From contig JAJYYS010000067.1 in NCBI GenBank assembly GCA_021800745.1, positions 1-8,530 on the forward strand: a stretch of DNA of 8,530 bases. Direction: 5' to 3'. The notes below the pieces were generated by a model. It was not told the DNA's origin. It did no database searches and was given only the letters and a program-made list of their open reading frames with translations. This document shows, one piece after another, positions 1 through 4,402 of the stretch (position 1 is the first letter of the stretch; every line of letters begins with the position of its first letter). The position numbers and the translations under genes are program-made. The DNA is from a bacterium. GTDB lineage: Bacteria > SZUA-79 > Acidulodesulfobacterales > Acidulodesulfobacteraceae.

Positions 1-800
1 GAATGCTGTATCGGTCTGTCCATAATAGTCTCTTCCGCCCTTAAAGAAAGCTGTTGATTTTTAAGCGTTACCTCTGCCCCCCTTCCTCTCGTGAATATGA
101 TTTCATAATCTTCCATTGCTTTGCCGTAAAGCTCTTCCCATCCTCTTCCGAACATTCTCATATCCATATAATATACGTAAACCTCGGAATCCGGATATTT
201 TTCTTTTATCTCGATGGCCTGCTTCGTAGAAACGACGCATCCTACCCTGCAGCAGTAAGGATTTCCGACCTGCCTGTCTCTTGAACCTACGCACTGAAAT
301 ATTGCTATTTTCTTGGGAGTTTTTCCATCGGAAGGCCTTTTTAATTCGCCCTTCGTTGGTCCGTTAGGATTAAGCATCTCTTCGACTTCGGCATTGGTGA
401 CCACGTCTTTAAATCTTCCGTAGCCGTATTCCTGTTTAACCGTAGGGTCGAAATGGTCAAACCCGGTTGCTACTACTATTGCCCCAAAAGTTTCTTCGCT
501 TTCGCCTTTAGAATTTTTAATTTTTGCTTTAAATTCCGGAGCGGCGCCTGAAACCGCGGTAATCTGAGAATGCTTGAGCACTTTAATATTTGAATTGCTC
601 TCTACGGCTTTAATAACCGGATATATTACGTCGCCGGCAAGCCTTAAATCCGGCGCAAGCTTATAATACTTGTGCTTTGTTACCTGTCCTCCTAAATAAT
701 CTTCTTTTTCCACCAAGGAAACATTATAGCCCATATCCGCAAGCTCGGATGCGGCCTTAAGTCCGGTAACTCCTCCTCCGATAACTAAAACTGTTTTCAC
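1..800 (-). CDS. hdrA: HdrA-like FAD/[4Fe-4S] flavoprotein, 3' end cut by window edge
   Basis: 266 codons are visible; the C-terminus lies beyond the left edge. The start is GTG at 800-798, chosen because a strong AAGGAGG site lies 7 nt upstream and the reading begins directly with a Rossmann strand. Seen: FAD-binding VLVIGGGVTG at residues 4-13 (G8, G10, G13), the ribose-binding acidic residue E31, IVVATGFD near 108-115, and the HdrA signature CVGSRD with C170 followed by YCCRVGC (C183, C184, C188), which would ligate an iron-sulfur cluster. RGRGAEV near 238-244 is also typical of HdrA. The large N-terminal extension of methanogen HdrA is absent, so this is the compact form found in sHdr and Qmo systems. 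It is the last visible gene of hdrC-hdrB-hdrA, 79 nt after hdrB. In sHdr complexes HdrA is the central electron-transferring flavoprotein. Family assignment is firm; membership of the sulfur-oxidising type is inferred from context. Confidence 0.93.
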   Translation of the reverse strand, partial: MKTVLVIGGGVTGLKAASELADMGYNVSLVEKEDYLGGQVTKHKYYKLAPDLRLAGDVIYPVIKAVESNSNIKVLKHSQITAVSGAAPEFKAKIKNSKGESEETFGAIVVATGFDHFDPTVKQEYGYGRFKDVVTNAEVEEMLNPNGPTKGELKRPSDGKTPKKIAIFQCVGSRDRQVGNPYCCRVGCVVSTKQAIEIKEKYPDSEVYVYYMDMRMFGRGWEELYGKAMEDYEIIFTRGRGAEVTLKNQQLSLRAEETIMDRPIQH

Positions 801-807
801 CTTAATA

Positions 808-814
808 CCTCCTT
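808..814 (-). promoter_or_regulatory. Ribosome binding site of hdrA (AAGGAGG)
   Basis: A full AAGGAGG lies 7 nt before a GTG codon. It fixes the start of hdrA at a non-ATG codon, and the protein that follows begins at the expected first beta strand of the FAD fold. Confidence 0.85.
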
Positions 815-825
815 TTTGTTGTTTT

Positions 826-847
826 GGGTACAGACTTAAGCCTGCCC
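826..847 (-). other. Imperfect hairpin in the hdrB-hdrA spacer
   Basis: On the minus strand, GGG and CCC form the base. A five-pair stem CAGGC/GTCTG (one G-U pair) follows, with loop TTAA and a two-base bulge. As DNA, the core at 831-844 is nearly palindromic around CTTAAG. No T-run follows, so it is not a canonical intrinsic terminator. It could be an mRNA processing or stability element between hdrB and hdrA, or chance. Confidence 0.35.
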
Positions 848-879
848 TTATTCAATAATTTAATATTTATATTTTGTAT

Positions 880-1971
880 TTAATTATAAGCTATCCCCAT
901 TTTGTCTAAAAGCGGTTCAACCGGCGTGACATGAAAGTTTAATCCCGCTTCCTTAAACGGATGCGCGCCTAAAGCAAGAGCGGCTAATTGGGAATAAAAC
1001 ACCACGGGATAGCGGTAATCCTCTCCGACCGCTTTCTGTATCCACTGGGTTTTGTCGAACGTCGTCCCGCACCCCGTGCAGTTAACTAATATCATATCCG
1101 GATCTACTTCCTGTTTAATAGCCTTCAATTTAATATTCTGGGCAGACCTCGTAAATTCTCTATTTACTAATATGTGCCTGAATCCGAATCCGCAGCACAT
1201 AAACCATTTGGAATATTCCTCCATCTGAACGCCAAGATGGGATGCCAATCCGCCTACAACGATAGGCCTTTTTCCGCCGATTATGTCGTCGGATACCTGT
1301 TTAAAGAAATGACAGCCGTAATGTTCTACCGCCCTTAATCCTTTAATTCCTTCTATTCTTTCCGGGTCTGCCGCCGCCAGTATTTTATCTCTTAAAGCAT
1401 AAGCTATCTCGCTGTCGTGGACTATCTCTTCCGGAATTACGAGTTCTCTTCCTAGTTTTGCGAGGACTTTTTTTACCGAATCCCTGAGTTCTTTATTTGA
1501 AACCAATAGATGCCTCATTTCGAGATAGTTCCCGAAGCTGGTAACGCAGTGTATGGTAAAATTATAACCTTCTTCATATGCCCTGTGCCAGTTTCTCGCG
1601 GCGACGGAAGCGAGCTGAACGAGATTTCCGAGACCGGAAGCATGGTAATTCCAAGCGGTGCATGAAGTCTGCTGCATATCGTTGTAATATTTTATTCCGA
1701 GTTTATCCCTATAATAAAAATTTGACCTCGGAACGCCGGGAAGGTTCGCGCACTGACCGCAGCTTTTATGCTGATAATGCATATCTAAGGGCACTTTCTT
1801 TTTTATCCCGTACATAACCTCTTCTTCTTTATACTGTCCTATAATATGACCTATCTTAATCTCGCCTTCTTCCTCTAATTTTTTCATTTCCGCCCTGATG
1901 TCATGCACATGATAATTCATACCTTTAGCATGATTTATGCCGGTTTTAACGTCGTTTATCTCGTAAGACAT
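880..1971 (-). CDS. hdrB: HdrB-like CCG-domain protein of an sHdr-type complex
   Basis: 363 residues. The ATG at 1971-1969 has GGAGGG 4 nt upstream; a TTG 12 nt further up overlaps that site and is unlikely to be the start. HdrB proteins bind noncubane [4Fe-4S] clusters through two CCG domains and hold the catalytic site for disulfide chemistry. Seen: the C-terminal CCG domain is complete, with C220, CCG at C259-C260, and CTGC at C298 and C301. The N-terminal domain is degenerate: C71 and C74 are present, but the expected CC pair is S103-C104, and the last pair is C142 followed by S145 at the CxxC position. An N-terminal extension of about 65 residues precedes it, making the protein longer than the roughly 290-residue methanogen HdrB. 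It lies 60 nt after hdrC. It probably docks with HdrC and HdrA in a soluble cytoplasmic complex. Family is confident; pairing with the sulfur-oxidation pathway is inferred. Confidence 0.92.
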   Translation of the reverse strand: MSYEINDVKTGINHAKGMNYHVHDIRAEMKKLEEEGEIKIGHIIGQYKEEEVMYGIKKKVPLDMHYQHKSCGQCANLPGVPRSNFYYRDKLGIKYYNDMQQTSCTAWNYHASGLGNLVQLASVAARNWHRAYEEGYNFTIHCVTSFGNYLEMRHLLVSNKELRDSVKKVLAKLGRELVIPEEIVHDSEIAYALRDKILAAADPERIEGIKGLRAVEHYGCHFFKQVSDDIIGGKRPIVVGGLASHLGVQMEEYSKWFMCCGFGFRHILVNREFTRSAQNIKLKAIKQEVDPDMILVNCTGCGTTFDKTQWIQKAVGEDYRYPVVFYSQLAALALGAHPFKEAGLNFHVTPVEPLLDKMGIAYN

Positions 1972-1975
1972 AATG

Positions 1976-1981
1976 CCCTCC
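1976..1981 (-). promoter_or_regulatory. Ribosome binding site of hdrB (GGAGGG)
   Basis: GGAGGG ends 4 nt before the ATG at 1971. It decides between that ATG and the upstream in-frame TTG at 1983, whose codon overlaps the site. Confidence 0.75.
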
Positions 1982-2031
1982 AAAATTTATAATTTTTTAT
2001 AAAACTTTAATCTTGTTAAATATAGTTTATT

Positions 2032-2766
2032 TTATTTTTTAGACGCTTCTAATTTTTCTTTTTTTTCCTGAATTTTTGCTTCCATTTCTTCCGCCTTCTC
2101 TTCCATATCGTCCTGAACTATATCGACTAAGAACGGAAACACCGTGCCTACCTTTTCTAAAGCGCCGCTTTCTTCCCATATCTTTTGCATTTCGTAGATA
2201 GTATAGTCTTCCGCAGCCCAAGCTCTATCTACAACGTTCATACCGGGAAAACCTTCAAAAAGCTCTTCCCTCATTTCCATTTTTTTAGACGAAAGTTCTA
2301 TCATCCTCGGACCCCAGTCCGGAAAAGCGTCAGGAGAAAGCATATCGGGCGCAAGCTGGTTTCCTCTGGTTAAAACCAATTTCGCGATTCTTGTATAACC
2401 TGCAAGCGCTTCAGCGGCTAGACCTTCCCTGACCGCAATCTCTCTCATAGCCATAACTATATCCGCGGCTGAATTCTCTTTAGGACATCTGTATTTACAG
2501 CTGTAACACTGGGCGCAGTTCCATATCTTGCCCTTCATATACTCTTCGATAGTCTCCTCATCCCCTTCTATTATCATCTGGCAGACTTCGCGGGGAGAGT
2601 AATCGTAAAATGCGGCGGCAGGACAGTTTGCCACGCACGTTCCGCAGTTTAAACAGCCGTGCAGGGATTCTTTGATACGGAAATCTTTCATAATTTCCTT
2701 ATAAAAGTGTCCGCCTTTAGTGCTTTCAATTTTTTCGGTAACAGGATTCTTGTTTTCTTCGCTCAT
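2032..2766 (-). CDS. hdrC: HdrC-like protein with two [4Fe-4S] cluster sites
   Basis: 244 residues. The frame is open for 41 more codons upstream, but the start at 2766 is preferred: it has GAGGGG 9 nt upstream, and the upstream stretch is AT-rich with no ribosome site. Seen: two ferredoxin-type motifs, C38-x2-C41-x2-C44-x3-C48-P and C84-x2-C87-x2-C90-x3-C94-P, each able to hold one [4Fe-4S] cluster. The tail from about residue 216 is rich in Glu and Lys with coiled-coil character. There are no membrane segments or signal peptide, so the protein is cytoplasmic. HdrC passes electrons between the HdrB active site and the HdrA flavin. It is first in hdrC-hdrB-hdrA and lies 151 nt after the ArsR gene. 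The order regulator-C-B-A matches sHdr loci rather than qmoABC, which has two HdrA-like subunits and a membrane subunit. Confidence 0.92.
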   Translation of the reverse strand: MSEENKNPVTEKIESTKGGHFYKEIMKDFRIKESLHGCLNCGTCVANCPAAAFYDYSPREVCQMIIEGDEETIEEYMKGKIWNCAQCYSCKYRCPKENSAADIVMAMREIAVREGLAAEALAGYTRIAKLVLTRGNQLAPDMLSPDAFPDWGPRMIELSSKKMEMREELFEGFPGMNVVDRAWAAEDYTIYEMQKIWEESGALEKVGTVFPFLVDIVQDDMEEKAEEMEAKIQEKKEKLEASKK

Positions 2767-2775
2767 TTTAAAATA

Positions 2776-2782
2776 CCCCCTC
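2776..2782 (-). promoter_or_regulatory. Ribosome binding site of hdrC (GAGGGGG)
   Basis: A G-rich GAGGGGG lies 9 nt before the ATG at 2766. It supports this start over the 41-codon longer reading that would begin at 2889. Confidence 0.7.
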
Positions 2783-2796
2783 ATATTTATATTATG

Positions 2797-2814
2797 AAAT
2801 TTATGCAAATTTAT
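2797..2814. repeat. Paired 8-bp repeats AAATTTAT upstream of hdrC
   Basis: Two copies of AAATTTAT (2797-2804 and 2807-2814) lie 10 bp apart, one helical turn, about 15 nt upstream of the hdrC ribosome site. The rest of the 151-nt arsR-hdrC spacer (2767-2917) shows no good sigma70 promoter, no intrinsic terminator and no copy of the ATTC-N8-GAAT operator. The repeats could be a protein-binding site, but in AT-rich DNA chance is also plausible. Confidence 0.3.
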
Positions 2815-2917
2815 CATAAAGATGCCGAAAAATTTCTGAAAAATTCGACAAATTTGCAGAACGCGCCGGATTGTTAAAACCGACGGCAATTTTTAATAAT
2901 TTAAAAACGGATAATGA

Positions 2918-3307
2918 TTAACGGATATCGGGATTGTTGTTCGATTTTAAGGCGGTATCGCCGGAAAATCTTAAATCGGTGTAATCCCCCGCATCTTTGA
3001 TATCTTTAATGTCTTTGACGAGCTGTCTTATTTTGGAATTTTTCAGATAATACAAGAGCTTATTATCGACTCTCTTGTAATCTACCATCTGAGTGTTCCT
3101 TAAGACGGCTAAATGCTGGGATATGTTGGATTGGGTTTTACCTAAGGCTGAGGATATATCGTTGACGCTGACTTCTTCGTCGCATACGATACATAAAATT
3201 CCTAATCTGATTGGATTTGACAGAAGTTTAAAAATGCTTGCCAAGTCCTTGCATTTTCTGTTGAGGTTTTTGTCGTCCGCGCAAAACTCTTTTCCCATTT
3301 TTCCCAT
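2918..3307 (-). CDS. ArsR/SmtB-family repressor, probable sulfur sensor of the hdr operon
   Basis: 129 residues, typical length for ArsR proteins, with a winged helix-turn-helix. Seen: LASIFKLLSNPIRLGILCIV at residues 22-41 (first helices), recognition helix region KTQSNISQHLAVLR at 57-70, and wing VDYKRVDNKLLYYL at 75-88. Cysteines are C9, C19, C39 and C42. C39 sits in the RLxIL-C position used by the persulfide sensors SqrR, BigR and sHdrR. Their partner cysteine in the last helix is absent here. There is no metal-binding CVC box of the ArsR arsenic type. Two in-frame ATGs in a tandem ATGGGAAAA repeat (3307 and 3298) make the start uncertain by three codons, and neither has a clear ribosome site. 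The gene lies directly upstream of hdrC, and its own promoter holds an operator-like palindrome, so autoregulation is likely. Sulfur sensing is inferred from family and context. Confidence 0.9.
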   Translation of the reverse strand: MGKMGKEFCADDKNLNRKCKDLASIFKLLSNPIRLGILCIVCDEEVSVNDISSALGKTQSNISQHLAVLRNTQMVDYKRVDNKLLYYLKNSKIRQLVKDIKDIKDAGDYTDLRFSGDTALKSNNNPDIR

Positions 3308-3350
3308 TTTTTTTTAATTCTTTGCGATGTAGCACACCGCGATTATGTGT

Positions 3351-3370
3351 ATATTCTAAATATAGAATAT
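3351..3370. promoter_or_regulatory. Operator palindrome for the ArsR-type repressor
   Basis: Two perfect 8-bp arms, ATATTCTA and TAGAATAT, flank a 4-bp centre. The site contains ATTC (3353-3356), 8 bp, GAAT (3365-3368), the spacing I recall for SqrR-type persulfide-responsive repressors. It overlaps the -10 box of the arsR promoter completely, so a bound repressor would block RNA polymerase. A further ATTC half-site follows at 3369-3372, without its partner GAAT at the right spacing. Confidence 0.75.
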
Positions 3371-3387
3371 TCTAAAATAGTTGTCAA
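3359..3387 (-). promoter_or_regulatory. Sigma70 promoter of arsR (and probably the hdr operon)
   Basis: The -35 box TTGACA (3387-3382) is a perfect consensus. A 17-bp spacer separates it from the -10 box TATATT (3364-3359). The predicted transcript starts near 3352, giving a leader of about 44 nt before the arsR ATG. This is the only strong promoter seen upstream of hdrC, so the hdr genes may be read through from it. Confidence 0.8.
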
Positions 3388-3400
3388 GGGGAAAAATAAA

Positions 3401-3584
3401 ACCCTAATCCAGATTTAGAAATTTTTATATATGGATTACCTGAATTACTTAATAATGTCATTGCGAGCGCACTATTTCGTCATTGCGAGCGTAGCGAAGC
3501 AATCTAAAGCGAGATTGCTTCGCTACGCTCGCAATGACTGATTCTTGGAATTTCTTTAAATAGTTTCTAAATCAGGATTTGGGT
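3401..3584. mobile_element. MITE-like nonautonomous element, 184 bp
   Basis: The ends are 21-bp inverted repeats (3401-3421 and 3564-3584) matching at 19 of 21 positions, both starting with ACCC. Between them is a strong palindrome and no coding frame. Size, terminal repeats and lack of a gene fit a miniature inverted-repeat transposable element. No clean target duplication is seen: GAAAAATA at 3391 and GAAAATA at 3586 are only similar. It fills most of the 306-nt space between the crotonase gene and arsR, and its end lies 13 bp from the arsR -35 box. Confidence 0.6.
3457..3538. repeat. Perfect 27-bp inverted repeat with an extra direct half-copy
   Basis: The arms at 3479-3505 and 3512-3538 are perfectly complementary over 27 bp, with a 6-bp loop AAAGCG. 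A truncated direct copy, GTCATTGCGAGCG, lies at 3457-3469, 22 bp before the left arm. Repeats beginning GTCATTGCGAGC and containing GAAGCAATC are, from general knowledge, dispersed in many copies in diverse bacterial genomes, as REP-like or MITE parts. The hairpin could terminate or stabilise transcripts from either side, though no T-run follows on either strand. Confidence 0.85.
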
Positions 3585-3613
3585 AGAAAATATTTTAAAA
3601 CTGCTTTATGGTT

Positions 3614-4375
3614 TTATAGGGAATGATTGTTTAAGTCGGATACGGACTTTTTCCAGTCTTTTCCTTCTTTTAAAAGTTCGGAAAAAATTTCTTCGGCAGA
3701 AAATTGATTATTTTTTAAATAATTTTTCCATAAATCGATAAAAATTCTTTTTTTAAGTCTTAGCGAATCGATTGAAAGGTCGGTAAAATCTTTTAAAAAT
3801 CCGGCTACCCCGCCGTCAAAAACATCCGCATCAAATACTTCCGATAAATAATTAAACCTATATAATTCTTCGGCAGAATAATTTTTTGAACTCAATATAA
3901 TCTCCTTGGCTTTCTGGGTTCCTATTAAAAAAGCCAGTTTCAATGCCAAATAAGAAGGCGACAGTATGCCGTATTTTGACGACAGGTCGGCAAAAGTGGA
4001 TTTTTTTTCCGCAAGCCTGAAATCGCATGAAGATGCTATATCCAGACCTATCCCGCTCACGGCGCCTTTAACGGCGCATATGACCGGAACCGGCGACTCG
4101 GCAATATGCCTGCACATAACGTTTAGCACGGTAACGTAATATCTTGCTCCGTCCCTGTCGAGTTTCGCAATTTCCTTAATTTCCGGTCCGGTAGCAAAAT
4201 AATCAGGGTTGGAACTCTTTATTAAAATAGCCTTTAGGTCTATTTCTTTTTCGATGTTTCCTTCGAAAATTTTTATTAGTTCATTCATTTCGGTTATATC
4301 GAAGGTATTTTTTCCGCCTAAATCGATATCTATTTCGGCGGCATAACCGCTTCTACGTTCAAATCTTATCGGCAT
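3614..4375 (-). CDS. Crotonase-fold (enoyl-CoA hydratase/isomerase-like) protein lacking catalytic Glu
   Basis: 253 residues, the usual crotonase length. The ATG has AAAGAGG 6 nt upstream. Seen: oxyanion-hole segment FATGPEIKEIA at 60-70 and the family core AVKGAVSGIGLDIASSCDFRLAE at 101-123 (the core residues are G104, G108, G110 and D118), then the F-A-D segment near 128. The two hydratase glutamates are not present: the first position, within GGGCE in classical enzymes, is D112; the second, within FGQPE, is S132. Ordinary hydratase activity is therefore doubtful. Other crotonases keep the CoA-thioester oxyanion hole but use other residues for isomerase, hydrolase, decarboxylase or ring-cleavage chemistry. 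It follows the RND pump gene by 27 nt and is probably cotranscribed with it. The substrate is unknown. Fold is confident; reaction is not. Confidence 0.85.
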   Translation of the reverse strand: MPIRFERRSGYAAEIDIDLGGKNTFDITEMNELIKIFEGNIEKEIDLKAILIKSSNPDYFATGPEIKEIAKLDRDGARYYVTVLNVMCRHIAESPVPVICAVKGAVSGIGLDIASSCDFRLAEKKSTFADLSSKYGILSPSYLALKLAFLIGTQKAKEIILSSKNYSAEELYRFNYLSEVFDADVFDGGVAGFLKDFTDLSIDSLRLKKRIFIDLWKNYLKNNQFSAEEIFSELLKEGKDWKKSVSDLNNHSL

Positions 4376-4381
4376 AATCGA

Positions 4382-4388
4382 CCTCTTT
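4382..4388 (-). promoter_or_regulatory. Ribosome binding site of the crotonase gene (AAAGAGG)
   Basis: AAAGAGG lies 6 nt before the ATG at 4375, inside the 27-nt gap after the RND gene. The short gap and good site support translation from a shared transcript. Confidence 0.65.
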
Positions 4389-4402
4389 TAATTATTTAAT
4401 AT

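Noticed and set aside
1981..1983. TTG start of hdrB at 1983
   Set aside because: The codon overlaps the GGAGGG ribosome site that serves the ATG at 1971.
1..2766. QmoABC complex of sulfate reducers
   Set aside because: Qmo has two HdrA-like subunits and a membrane subunit and lacks a separate CCG-type HdrB; here HdrC, HdrB and HdrA are separate soluble proteins behind an ArsR regulator.
2767..2889. Longer HdrC starting at 2889
   Set aside because: The extra 41 residues come from AT-rich spacer with no ribosome site and no family similarity; the start at 2766 has GAGGGGG upstream.
3457..3538. CRISPR array or intrinsic terminator
   Set aside because: There are only two direct copies, one truncated, and no regular spacers; neither side of the hairpin is followed by a T-run.
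3565..3572. TTCTAAAT in the element ends as extra operator half-sites
   Set aside because: It matches eight bases of the operator at 3354-3361, but there is no GAAT partner at the right distance; chance is likely in AT-rich DNA.
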